Source: Pseudomonadota bacterium (lineage in GTDB: Bacteria > Myxococcota_A > UBA796 > CAJQPC01). From it: a stretch of 64,000 nucleotides of DNA. Within the stretch, counting starts at the first letter, position 1. Each line of letters opens with the position of its first letter. Below the pieces are notes generated by a model. It searched no databases and was not told the origin of the DNA. It worked only from the letters and a program-made list of their open reading frames with translations. The translations under genes and the position numbers were made by a program. The stretch is from contig JAAESX010000210.1 of assembly GCA_024228935.1 (NCBI GenBank), positions 62,001-126,000 of the forward strand, given 5' to 3'. Of the stretch, positions 44,917-52,341 are shown in pieces.

Positions 44917-45344
44917 AGCGGGACGATCAGGCCTGCGGGCTCGACGCGGAACCGGTCGGAAGGGAAGTCCATCGTCGGCCCCATCCCGAGCCGGTGCGCC
45001 ACGACCAGTCCGACGAACCCGAAGTCATAGGAGTACTCGAAGTCCACCGACGCGTTGGCGATGACCGCGACGACCTCTGGGGCTGGACCGAACCAGATGT
45101 CGGGGCCCACGCCCAGGACCAGGCGCTGGGGCCCGAGCTCCCAGACACGAGCGTCCCAGCGGCCGCCCAGGCTGGCACCGAAGTAGGTGATGAGGCCCAG
45201 GTTCGTGCCGAGCGTTCCGTGGACCGACCAGCGCTCGGACACGCTGACGCCGGCGTGGACTCGGGCCACGTCCGGGAGCCCGACTCCGACCCGCAGCTGG
45301 GCTTCGGCGGCGACGGCGGACGATGCGAGAGCCAGCCAGAGCAT
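44886..45344 (-). CDS. Small secreted outer-membrane-barrel-like protein
   Basis: 152 residues with a short signal peptide (MLWLALASSAVAAEAQ). The mature part is a series of short Gly/aromatic beta strands (LRVGVGLPDVARVHAGVS, LGLITYFGASLGGRWDAR, FVGLVVAHRLGMG) ending in LGLRFGSR, suggesting a barrel. TAGAAT stands six bases before ATG 45344, overlapping the -10 of the divergent CAT-like gene. The 3' end overlaps the SahR-like gene by 31 bases on the opposite strand. Confidence 0.6.
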   Translation of the reverse strand: MLWLALASSAVAAEAQLRVGVGLPDVARVHAGVSVSERWSVHGTLGTNLGLITYFGASLGGRWDARVWELGPQRLVLGVGPDIWFGPAPEVVAVIANASVDFEYSYDFGFVGLVVAHRLGMGPTMDFPSDRFRVEPAGLIVPLQLGLRFGSR

Positions 45345-45350
45345 GTCCCC

Positions 45351-45360
45351 ATTCTATGCT
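45351..45360. promoter_or_regulatory. Overlapping divergent -10 elements (two leaderless starts)
   Basis: TAGAAT on the - strand (45356-45351) lies six bases from ATG 45344, and TATGCT on the + strand (45355-45360) six bases from GTG 45367. The two elements share two bases. Confidence 0.5.
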
Positions 45361-45366
45361 CCGCCC

Positions 45367-45963
45367 GTGAAGCGCATCGACCTGGGCCCCCGAGCCGACC
45401 TGTACCGCCACTTCCGCGCCTTCGAGCGCCCGATGTTCACCATCTGCTCGCGCGTGGACGTCCGCCCGCTGCTCGAGGCGAGCGACGCCGGCATCTTCCC
45501 GACGTTGTTGTGGAACTTGCTGCGGGCGGCCAACGCGGTGCCCCAGCTGCGACAACGCATCCGGATGGAGCCCGACGAGCACGTGGTGGAGCACGAACAG
45601 GTCCACTGCACCTGCACCGTCGCCCAGGACGACGCGTTCACGTTCTGTTCGCTGCCGTATAACCCGGACGCGGCGGAGTTCTACGCGCAAGTGCCTGGTC
45701 TCGTTCGGAAAGCGTCCGAGAGTCAGGGCCTCGATCTGGGCGTCGAGGGTCGCGACGACATGCTGTACCTGACGTGCTTGCCCTGGCTGGACTTCAGCTC
45801 GATGCAGCACGCCGAGTCGGGTGACCCCCTCGACTGTGTTCCGCGCATCGCGTGGGGTCGCGTCGTGGACGGCCATGTCACCGTCTGCCTGACGTCCCAC
45901 CACAGCCTGGTGGACGGTCGGCACGTCGCGCAGTTCTTCGAGGCGCTCGCCCCGGCTCGCTGA
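45367..45963 (+). CDS. Chloramphenicol acetyltransferase-family protein
   Basis: 198 residues from GTG 45367 (an in-frame ATG at 45343 would add eight). The N-terminus KRIDLGPRADLYRHFRAFE matches the CAT start, and the catalytic motif HHSLVDGRHVAQFF contains the general-base His and structural Asp of type A CATs. PWLDFSSMQHAESGD matches the core. It is about 20 residues shorter than resistance CATs. Acetyl transfer to chloramphenicol or another alcohol is likely; resistance cannot be concluded from sequence. Confidence 0.8.
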   Translation: MKRIDLGPRADLYRHFRAFERPMFTICSRVDVRPLLEASDAGIFPTLLWNLLRAANAVPQLRQRIRMEPDEHVVEHEQVHCTCTVAQDDAFTFCSLPYNPDAAEFYAQVPGLVRKASESQGLDLGVEGRDDMLYLTCLPWLDFSSMQHAESGDPLDCVPRIAWGRVVDGHVTVCLTSHHSLVDGRHVAQFFEALAPAR

Positions 45964-45964
45964 A

Positions 45965-46924
45965 CTACCGCTGCATGAACCCGCCGCAGCCGACCTCGAG
46001 CTTCGCGGTCGAGCCGCTGGCGGTCCAGCAGGACTGCACCTTGTCGCTGCCGTCCGCGATGCACAGCACGTCGCCCGCGCTCATGGACAGGCTCCGCACG
46101 CTGTTGGGCGACTCCCAGCCATAGGTCCCGCCCGACGAGGGGCTGGAGCCCTTGAACACCCGGACCTTGGTGTCGCAGGTGACCTTCATCGACACGGAGA
46201 CACGGCTCGGGCCACTGCTCGCCGAGGACGTGCTCGACTCGGCCGCGCTGGCGGCTGCCCGCTCCTGGGCCGCCGCCGCCGCCGCTGCACCCTGCTTGGC
46301 CCAGCGTGCTTCGAGCGCCGCGGTGTGAGCTGCCTGGGAGGCGCCTCGACTGGCCGTCTCCTCATCCAGTCAGGTCTGGTCGGCGGTGCTCGCCCAGTCC
46401 GTTCCGATGGCGGCGTTGCAGAGGCTGAGCGTGTCGAACTTCTGGATGTCCGACTGCGTATTCTTGAGCGTCTTCTGGCAGTTGCTCGCCGCCTGGGTGC
46501 GGTCATCCGCCACGCTCAGCCAGGTGGTGAGCGCCGCGTTGTCCGGCTGGACGTCCAGGCTCGCCTGGGCCAGATCCAGCGCGAGGAAGCTGTTCCCGGC
46601 GGCCAGGACGACTCCGCTGGCGAGCCCCAGGCTGGGGTTCTTCAGATCGTCGAGTGCGGCGAAGAACTCGGCCAAGTGGTCGTCCGGGACCCGACCTCGC
46701 TCGACCGTTCCCACATCGGCGGCTGCGGCGAGTGCCCCGGCCCAGCCGTAGACGCCCTTGAAGTCCCCTGCGGTCATCGCGCGGTACTGCTCGGCGCTCG
46801 CCACCATCGCGTCGTCCGTGGCCTGCTGCGCCATCTCCTGGGGCGTCAGCTTCTTGGGCTTGTCCTTGCGGCCCGCCCAGGTAGGCAGGACGAACATCAG
46901 TGCGAGGCATCGGGGCCTCCTCAC
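45965..46924 (-). pseudogene. Secreted helical protein interrupted by an in-frame TGA
   Basis: A single frame runs from GTG 46924 (signal RRPRCLALMFVLPTWA) to the stop at 45965 except for a TGA at 46372-46370. Before it the protein has an SEL1/TPR-like helical character (NSFLALDLAQASLDVQPDNA, two Cys). After it the same style continues (LDEETASRGASQAAHTAALE, an Ala run) into a beta-rich Cys-containing C-terminal domain (MKVTCDTKVRVFKGS...). GTG 46924 overlaps the upstream stop by four bases. A nonsense change of CGA or TGG, or a consensus error, is the simplest reading; C-terminal residues could also restart at ATG 46195. Confidence 0.6.
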
Positions 46925-47592
46925 CAGCCGCAGCCGGTCTCCCACATGGCGTCGCCGCCACTGTTCTCCAGCTCCTTGAGCCAGGTGTCGCGCCAGTCGT
47001 TGGCCCGGGTCACGAAGTCGGCGACGTCAGCGTCCGCCTCCACGGCCTCGGCCATCGCTTCGCTGTCGAGATCGATCCGTCCGTCCGCGTTCCCAAGACC
47101 TGGGATGCGCGAGGACAGAGGGTTGGAGTCACCCCACTTCTCGTCCACGGGCAGCAGCCCGGGCACGTCCGACCAGGCCTCGATCCAGGTGACCTCGCCC
47201 GCGTCGTTGAAGGTGAACTCCTCGTAGATCGGACAGGGCTTCCCTTCGTGGTCGTCGTAGTAGAAGGTCACGTAGCAGCGGCCGAACGGGTGCTCGTCGA
47301 AGCCCTCGCACTCGCGATCCGTGACGATCGACGGGAAGAGCGTCAGCAGCGTGTCCGTCGTCTCGATGTTCTCGCGGGTGTACGCGGTGAGCTTGAGCCA
47401 GGGCGGCCACTCCCAGCGCGCGACGAGCTCGGAGTACGGCATCGCTTCGCCCTCGATGGTGTAGTCCATCGTGTCGAAGTACCGGCTCGAGATGTCGGCG
47501 TAGTAGTCGGCGTCCTTGGTCGGCGTCAGGCAGCTCGCCAAGGCGCCGTCGCCGTCACAGGGCGACCCGCAGGCCAGGATGAGCCACAGCAC
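46921..47592 (-). CDS. Lipoprotein of unknown function
   Basis: 223 residues starting at GTG 47592, immediately after the upstream TAG. The lipobox is LILAC with Cys at residue 8. The mature protein is acidic with several Cys, a beta-rich middle (CYVTFYYDDHEGKPCPIYEE) and a helical C-terminus. No family recognised. Part of a four-gene operon of secreted proteins (49458 to 45965). Confidence 0.65.
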   Translation of the reverse strand: MLWLILACGSPCDGDGALASCLTPTKDADYYADISSRYFDTMDYTIEGEAMPYSELVARWEWPPWLKLTAYTRENIETTDTLLTLFPSIVTDRECEGFDEHPFGRCYVTFYYDDHEGKPCPIYEEFTFNDAGEVTWIEAWSDVPGLLPVDEKWGDSNPLSSRIPGLGNADGRIDLDSEAMAEAVEADADVADFVTRANDWRDTWLKELENSGGDAMWETGCGW

Positions 47593-48210
47593 CTACTCGG
47601 TCAGCTCAGCCAGCCGGGCCTGTACGGCGGGGGACAGCTCGGCGTCCGCGGCGAGCGCGTCAAGGCCGTCGCGGGCCTCGGGCACGGTGGCGAGCACGCC
47701 CACCGACTCCAGGGCCAGACGCTCCTCGGTGCCGGTGACGAGCGCCAGGAGCTTCGTGCGGGCGTCCTCTCGGGCGGAGAGGTCCACATGGCCGAGGCCG
47801 ATGATGGCTGCGGCGCGCTTCTTCTCGAGCGCTGTGCCGTCCTCGACGACGGCCAGCAGGTAGGCCGTGTTCTCGTCGCTGTCCCAAAGGCCCAGGCTCT
47901 CGAGCGCGCGCGACTGGACGACCAGCTGCTTGTCGTTCTCGGCCAGCCAGCGCAGGGATTCCTGAGCGTTCTCGTGGGCTTCGAAGGTCTCGACGCCGGG
48001 CAGGTCCTCGTCGTGTCGGGCCATCAGCAGGCTGCGGATGGCGTCCGTACCGACCGGGCCGGCCTGGGAGGTCTCCTCGATGGGCAGCGTGGGCGTCGAC
48101 CTGCGCTCGGTGGGACCGCGGGACTCGACGGCGGTGGCGTTCGAGGGCGCCGTGGCGACCTCGGTCTCGACGTTGTCGACACAGGCCAGGGTCAGGATGA
48201 GGTGGATCAT
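47593..48210 (-). CDS. HEAT-like repeat lipoprotein
   Basis: 205 residues. MIHLILTLACV puts the lipobox Cys at residue 10, followed by a Thr/Ser/Glu linker of about 50 residues. The rest is helical with HEAT-like pairs (QSRALESLGLWDSDENTAYL, KKRAAAIIGLGHVDLSA, ALESVGVLATVPEARDGLDA). Such repeats usually mediate protein contacts. The gene lies 12 bases behind the metalloprotease and directly before the next lipoprotein, with a TAG/GTG junction. Confidence 0.65.
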   Translation of the reverse strand: MIHLILTLACVDNVETEVATAPSNATAVESRGPTERRSTPTLPIEETSQAGPVGTDAIRSLLMARHDEDLPGVETFEAHENAQESLRWLAENDKQLVVQSRALESLGLWDSDENTAYLLAVVEDGTALEKKRAAAIIGLGHVDLSAREDARTKLLALVTGTEERLALESVGVLATVPEARDGLDALAADAELSPAVQARLAELTE

Positions 48211-48222
48211 GAACAGTCCTCG

Positions 48223-49458
48223 CTACTTGGCCGGAGGCGAGCTGTTCAACAGCGTGGCCTGCTGGCTGGAGATGTCTTCCTGGGTGATGTTTCCAGCACC
48301 CCAGAACATGAAGTTCTCGCCGCCGTTCCCGGCGCACTCGTCGGCGGTCGCGTAGCCGTCGCCATCGGGATCGCTGGTGCACTCGGGCGTGTCGTCGAGC
48401 ACGTCGTGCGTCCCGCCGTCGGCCTCGGTGGTGTGGAAGAGCCCGAACTGGTGCCCGAGCTCGTGCGCCATCGTGCTGCCCATGAGCGGGATGTCGATGT
48501 CGCCGCCGCTGTCGAGGTGCGTCTCCACGGAGACGGTGACACCCGAGCCGGCCGTTCCTTGCACGCCCATCGCGCCGGGGATGCCCGATGCGATGCCCAG
48601 GGTACCGGAATCGCCGAGGAAGTCCGCGATGAAGAACATGTTCATCGCCAGGTCGCCTTCGTAGTCGCCCGCGCGGAGCTGGCCGATCTCCTTCCCGCCG
48701 GCGGGGAAGTAGGCGGTGTCCAGGTCGTCGTACCAGAGCGTGACGTCGCCGAGCTCGAGCGTGCCGCCGGCGGCGTAGATGCGCTCCATGTCGGCGACGG
48801 CGTTCCAGATGTCGTCGTCCGAGATGCCCGAGCCTTCGAGGTTGATGACGTTCAGGTCGATGACGTGGCTCGTCGGGGCCGAACGCTTCGTGACGACGTG
48901 TACCTGGCCGCTCGTGCCGCCGAGGTCCTCCTTGGCGACCGGCAGCAGGGTGACGCACCCCGGGCTCGGATCGGTGTTCATGTCGATCGGCATGCGAATC
49001 GTCCCGGCCTGGGCGGGGGAGTGCCACAGCGGGCCCAGCCCCCAGCCGTCCCCATCGGGGTACCAGCCGGTGTCGTTGCCGGTGTCGCCGCTGTCCCACG
49101 CCGAGTCCCACGCCGAGTCCCAGGAGTCCCACGAGTCGACCTGGCCGTTCCTGGCCTTGTCGCCGTAGTACTTCTCGCCCGAGCTGTCGGTGATGACGAG
49201 ACCCGCGTTCGTCATCCAAGCGGCGCCCGACGGGGAGCCGCCTGCGTCGACGGTGACCGCGAAGCTCTTGATGTCGTCGCCGAGCTCGAAGGCGATGACC
49301 TCGCCGTACGACATGCTGTCGCGGCGGGACCAGGTCCAGTCGATGTCGAAGGTGTCCAGGCCGCTTCCGCCGGCGACACCGACCTCGGCGGCGTTGCGAC
49401 CGCACGACCCGTCGACTTCGGGGAGCTTGCTGGAACAGGCGAGGAGAAGGAAGAGCAT
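48223..49458 (-). CDS. Secreted zinc metalloprotease-like lipoprotein
   Basis: 411 residues. MLFLLLAC places the lipobox Cys at residue 8. The zinc motif HELGHQFGLFH near residue 345 is of the metzincin type (HExxHxxGxxH, here with GLFHTTE), and a Met-containing turn (ENFMFWG) follows about 40 residues later, as expected for the Met-turn. A low-complexity spacer (DSWDSWDSAWDSAWDSGD) sits near residue 115. Probably a surface-attached protease. TAGAGT and a CGGAG ribosome site precede ATG 49458. Confidence 0.75.
   Translation of the reverse strand: MLFLLLACSSKLPEVDGSCGRNAAEVGVAGGSGLDTFDIDWTWSRRDSMSYGEVIAFELGDDIKSFAVTVDAGGSPSGAAWMTNAGLVITDSSGEKYYGDKARNGQVDSWDSWDSAWDSAWDSGDTGNDTGWYPDGDGWGLGPLWHSPAQAGTIRMPIDMNTDPSPGCVTLLPVAKEDLGGTSGQVHVVTKRSAPTSHVIDLNVINLEGSGISDDDIWNAVADMERIYAAGGTLELGDVTLWYDDLDTAYFPAGGKEIGQLRAGDYEGDLAMNMFFIADFLGDSGTLGIASGIPGAMGVQGTAGSGVTVSVETHLDSGGDIDIPLMGSTMAHELGHQFGLFHTTEADGGTHDVLDDTPECTSDPDGDGYATADECAGNGGENFMFWGAGNITQEDISSQQATLLNSSPPAK
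49093..49116. repeat. Tandem 12-bp repeat in the metalloprotease gene
   Basis: Two identical copies of GTCCCACGCCGA lie head to tail, with partial copies after them, encoding the DSAWDSAW part of the spacer. Confidence 0.7.
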
Positions 49459-49491
49459 GGGCGACTCCGGCGAGCGGCCGACTCTACCCCG

Positions 49492-49965
49492 TCAGGGCGA
49501 GTACGTGGTCGTCGTCGTCTCCAGGTTGTTCCCGCCGACCATCGCGTGCCACTCGAGGCTCTTCTCGCCCTCGCAGTCGGTCGAGGTGTAGAGCTCGGTC
49601 ACCTCGGCGGACCACTCCTTGCCGCCGTTGTCGGTCTTCGAGAGGTCCCACTTGTCGTAGTCGGGGGTGTTCGGGTCGACCTCTACCCACAGCGCGCTCG
49701 CCCCGGAGGAGAGCGTCGCGGTGAGCGTCCACGTCCACTCGGTGTTGTCGCCCGAGCAGCTGGCAGACACGTCGACGAAGACATCGCCGGTCCCGTTGCT
49801 CTCGCCGGTGTCGTCCGAGGCGCTGTCCGCCCCACCCGCGTTGTCGGCGTTGTCGGCGTTGCAGGCGTTGTCCGCAGAGCCACCCGGCGAGGACGACCCG
49901 CCCGAGCCGAAGCCCGAGCCGTCGTCCCCGCACGTGGGGGCCATCATCAGGAGGAGGGTGATCAT
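49492..49965 (-). CDS. Secreted protein with Asn/Asp/Ala/Ser linker
   Basis: 157 residues from ATG 49965, seven bases after a -10-like TACACT. The signal is short (MITLLLMMAPTCG; possible Cys at residue 12). A linker with repeated NADNA/GGADSA units follows, then a beta-sandwich-like domain (about 60-157) with two Cys (FVDVSASCSGDNTEWTWTL, ELYTSTDCEGEKSLEWHAM). No family recognised. Confidence 0.6.
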   Translation of the reverse strand: MITLLLMMAPTCGDDGSGFGSGGSSSPGGSADNACNADNADNAGGADSASDDTGESNGTGDVFVDVSASCSGDNTEWTWTLTATLSSGASALWVEVDPNTPDYDKWDLSKTDNGGKEWSAEVTELYTSTDCEGEKSLEWHAMVGGNNLETTTTTYSP

Positions 49966-49972
49966 GGCCGGG

Positions 49973-49978
49973 AGTGTA
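49973..49978 (-). promoter_or_regulatory. Putative -10 element of a leaderless promoter
   Basis: TACACT on the - strand lies seven bases before ATG 49965. Confidence 0.4.
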
Positions 49979-50001
49979 GCGAGGTCAGCTGGGGTGTCCG
50001 C

Positions 50002-50329
50002 CTACCAGCACTCCGCATCCTTGTCGTTGATCTCCAGCCACATCCGCTCGTCCGTGTCGAACTCGCCGTAGGCGGTCATGCTCCAGGAGCCGCCGTCGTG
50101 GAACTCGGCGGTGCGGTAGCCGGTGCCGAACAGCTGCTCGCACACGCTGTTGGCGACCTCGAGCGAGTCGAGCTGGCAGCCGTTGATGGGCTCGGTGATC
50201 TCGAGCGTCCCGCCGGCCCAGTTGCTCTCGCGTGAGGGGGCCGCGGCGCCGTCGTCGAGCAGGCAGAGCAGGGGCAGGTTGGTCGCACAGGACGTGTCGC
50301 CGGCGTAGGGGCTCGCCCAGGAACAGTCG
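50002..50329 (-). pseudogene. 3' part of a MopE-like gene split by an insertion element
   Basis: The frame ends at 50002 and reads DCSWASPYAGDTSCATNLP, a Cys-rich secreted-type domain. The codons GAC TGT at its edge are matched, in the same frame, by GAC TGT in the fragment at 51756-51968. Joining the two at that point gives a continuous sequence (EYDC/SWASPYAG). The insertion between them carries a transposase. Confidence 0.6.
50323..50329. repeat. Candidate target-site duplication (left copy)
   Basis: ACAGTCG occurs here and again at 51756-51762, at the two edges of the split MopE-like gene. Confidence 0.45.
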
Positions 50330-51755
50330 ATCGGTTCATGGGGTGTTGAGCTGAGGGTAGATGGTGTAGTTCCACTCGCCGTGGAAGGAGTGGCGCTCAA
50401 TGTTGATTGCGTTCAGCTGCGAGTCGTCGACCTTCTGTCCCTTCTTGTAGGTCGCCTCGTCGAGTTCGCATCGGATGGTGAGCCCCTTGGTGGTTCGGGT
50501 GTTGCCGATGAGCTGGACAATGGCTTCGTAGGAGATCAGCGGGCGTCCCCGCCAGTTCATCGTGATGTGACTGAACATGCGGTACTCGATCTTGTTCCAC
50601 TTGCTCGTTCCGGGAGGGAGGTGCGCGACGCTGACGGCCAGCCCGGTCTCATTGGCTACCCGCTGGACCATCAGTCTCCAGAGGCGGCCGCGGTAGCTGT
50701 TGCTGCCGCCGCAGTCGGCGGTGACCAGGAGGTCGGTCGCCTCGGGATAGGCGTCTCTCCCCATCGTCGTCCACCAGCGCAAGATGGTGTTCGTGGCGAA
50801 CTCCGCCGTGTCCGAGGAGACGCTGACGCTGACCCAGCCTTCGTTCCGGGCCAGGTCGTACACCCCGTACGGGACGGCCTTCGGCTTGCCATTGGGGAAG
50901 TCGTAGGTGTTGGCCTTCGGACCCTCTCGCTTGGCGTGCCACTCCTGACCGCGGTTCGCGTAGGTGCCCACGAGCTCCTTCTTCTTGGTGTCAATGGAGA
51001 TGACGGGCTGGCGTTCGGCCTGGAAGCGTTTGACCTCCTTGTTGATGAACTCGAACTGCGCGTTTCGGTCCGGATGCTGACTCCCCTCCAGGACCTTCCG
51101 CGTGCCCTGAAGCGTGTAGCCTTGCTCCTTCAGCAAGCGCGCGACGACCCCGCGGCTCACCGCGTGGCCCCTCTCGGCGAGCTCAGCGGCTAGCCGTCGA
51201 ACCCCCTTCGCGGTCCAGCGCAGCGGAGACTCCGGGTCACCGCGCGTGACTGGCTCGACCAAGGCCTCGAGGGCCGCAACCAGCCCGGGGTCCTTCTTCT
51301 CAGCCCTCCGACGCCCTCCACCAGGCCGCCGCTGCTTCCCCTCGGGCGGCGCGAGTCTCTCCAGGTCCTCCAGCTCTCGCACTCCCCGGCGCAAGGTGCT
51401 CTCCGCGAGGCCCGTCGCCCGTTGCACAGCGGCGTAGCCACCGTGCCCAAACTCCAGCACCTCGGCGGCACCGAAGAGACGTCGTCCACGCTCGTCCAGA
51501 GTCGGCTTCAGACGCTGGAACCGACCGCGAACGGCCTCTTCTCTTTCGGAGTATCGGGAGCCCATGCCAGGATGAAGCCAGTGAACCGGCCGTCCCGCAC
51601 GTGTCACCCTCCACTCTCCAGCCGGCCGATCCGCGAAGAAGCGCCTTTGCCGATCCTTCTCGGCGAAACCCAGCAGGCCGAACGGCGACCCTCACCGGCC
51701 ACTCGGCTCGGCGCATCGACTGCGTGCTGCTATTATTGGACGAGCCCTAGGCGTC
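50330..51755 (-). mobile_element. ISAzo13-family insertion sequence (about 1.43 kb)
   Basis: Boundaries are inferred from the 7-bp direct repeat ACAGTCG on either side and the restored reading frame of the host gene. One transposase gene fills most of the element; its stop is only six bases from the inferred right end. About 150 non-coding bases precede it. Clear terminal inverted repeats were not seen, so the exact ends are uncertain. Confidence 0.65.
50336..51565 (-). CDS. ISAzo13-family (Rhodopirellula-type) transposase
   Basis: About 409 residues from ATG 51565 (a GTG at 51607 is an alternative). An N-terminal helix-turn-helix with GLAESTLRRGVRELE is followed by the DDE catalytic core: PVISIDTKKKELVG (first Asp), DLLVTADCGGSNSYRG (second Asp) and PGTSKWNKIEYRMFSHI (Glu). 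This order and PPGTSKWNKIE are characteristic of the ISAzo13 family. The frame is intact, so the element may still be mobile. Confidence 0.9.
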   Translation of the reverse strand: MGSRYSEREEAVRGRFQRLKPTLDERGRRLFGAAEVLEFGHGGYAAVQRATGLAESTLRRGVRELEDLERLAPPEGKQRRPGGGRRRAEKKDPGLVAALEALVEPVTRGDPESPLRWTAKGVRRLAAELAERGHAVSRGVVARLLKEQGYTLQGTRKVLEGSQHPDRNAQFEFINKEVKRFQAERQPVISIDTKKKELVGTYANRGQEWHAKREGPKANTYDFPNGKPKAVPYGVYDLARNEGWVSVSVSSDTAEFATNTILRWWTTMGRDAYPEATDLLVTADCGGSNSYRGRLWRLMVQRVANETGLAVSVAHLPPGTSKWNKIEYRMFSHITMNWRGRPLISYEAIVQLIGNTRTTKGLTIRCELDEATYKKGQKVDDSQLNAINIERHSFHGEWNYTIYPQLNTP

Positions 51756-51968
51756 ACAGTCGTACTCGCCCGCCGAGCAGCTCACGCCGACTGTCCCCAG
51801 GTCCTCGTCGAGCGTCGACTGGGCCCAGGTCATGCCGTCGCCCGAGCAGGAGAGCTCCTCGCAGTCGAGGTTGCCGTCGCCGGTCAGGTCCTGCTCGTTG
51901 CTCGGGACGATGCCGTCGCAGTCGTTGTCCAGGCCGTCGCACTTCTCGAAGGCGAGGGGGAGTTTCAC
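51756..51968 (-). pseudogene. 5' part of the split MopE-like gene
   Basis: GTG 51968 begins a fragment with the MopE-type calcium motif CDGLDNDCDGIVPSNEQDL followed by GDGNLDCEEL. It runs into the insertion at GAC TGT GAC and stops there at 51747. No signal peptide is visible, so the true N-terminus may lie further up or have been lost. MopE-like proteins are secreted and Cys-rich; this one is presumably inactive. Confidence 0.6.
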
Positions 51969-52000
51969 GGGTGGTAGGTTTCCCCGGCCCGGAGGCCCCC

Positions 52001-52192
52001 ATGGACATCACGAAGGAGATCGTCGAAGAGGCGATCGAGGACGACCCGACCCTCTGGACGCTCAAGCGCATCGAGATCGACGAGGTCATGACGGTGCTGA
52101 ACAAGCACCACCCGAGCGTCAAGGACGAGGACGAGCTGTTCGAGGCGCTCCTGGACGTCATGTACAAGACGCGCCCGACGGGTCCGCTGTAG
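52001..52192 (+). CDS. Small acidic protein, 63 aa
   Basis: ATG 52001 has a strong GGAGG five bases upstream, and a -10-like TAGGTT lies further up. The protein (MDITKEIVEEAIEDDPTLW...) is helical and acidic, with DPTLWTLKRIEID and VMTVLNKHHPSV. It is compact, lacks a signal and looks like a conserved small cytosolic protein, but no family is recognised. Confidence 0.65.
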   Translation: MDITKEIVEEAIEDDPTLWTLKRIEIDEVMTVLNKHHPSVKDEDELFEALLDVMYKTRPTGPL

Positions 52193-52286
52193 GGGTGTCG
52201 AACAGCCGACAGGGGGGGTGTCGAACCGTCGAACACCTCACCCGGGTCGAGTGAGCCAAGGGTGCGAAATCACGAGCTGCCAGGTC

Positions 52287-52302
52287 TTGGCACGTCGGTT
52301 GC
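52287..52302 (+). promoter_or_regulatory. Sigma-54 promoter (-24/-12)
   Basis: TTGGCACG, four bases, TTGC: GG at 52289-52290 and GC at 52301-52302 with the required ten bases between them. Transcription would begin near 52313, about 29 bases before ATG 52342. An imperfect palindrome (TTGCG...CGCAA) surrounds the start point. Confidence 0.7.
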
Positions 52303-52341
52303 GACACATGTCGACGCAACCCCAAGACCCGGAGCCTCCGA

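Noticed and set aside
45367..45963. Acquired chloramphenicol-resistance gene
   Set aside because: Base composition matches neighbours, no mobile element adjoins it, and the protein is shorter than resistance CATs; family membership alone does not show resistance.
46340..46400. Selenocysteine reading of the TGA at 46372-46370 with a nearby GACTGG/CCAGTC hairpin
   Set aside because: The loop starts too close to the TGA for a bacterial SECIS, no redox motif such as CxxU is present, and no sel genes are in the window.
46900..50235. Very long + strand frame opposite the lipoprotein operon
   Set aside because: Composition is that of a shadow frame in GC-rich DNA; the - strand frames have lipoboxes, zinc motifs and operon-like junctions.
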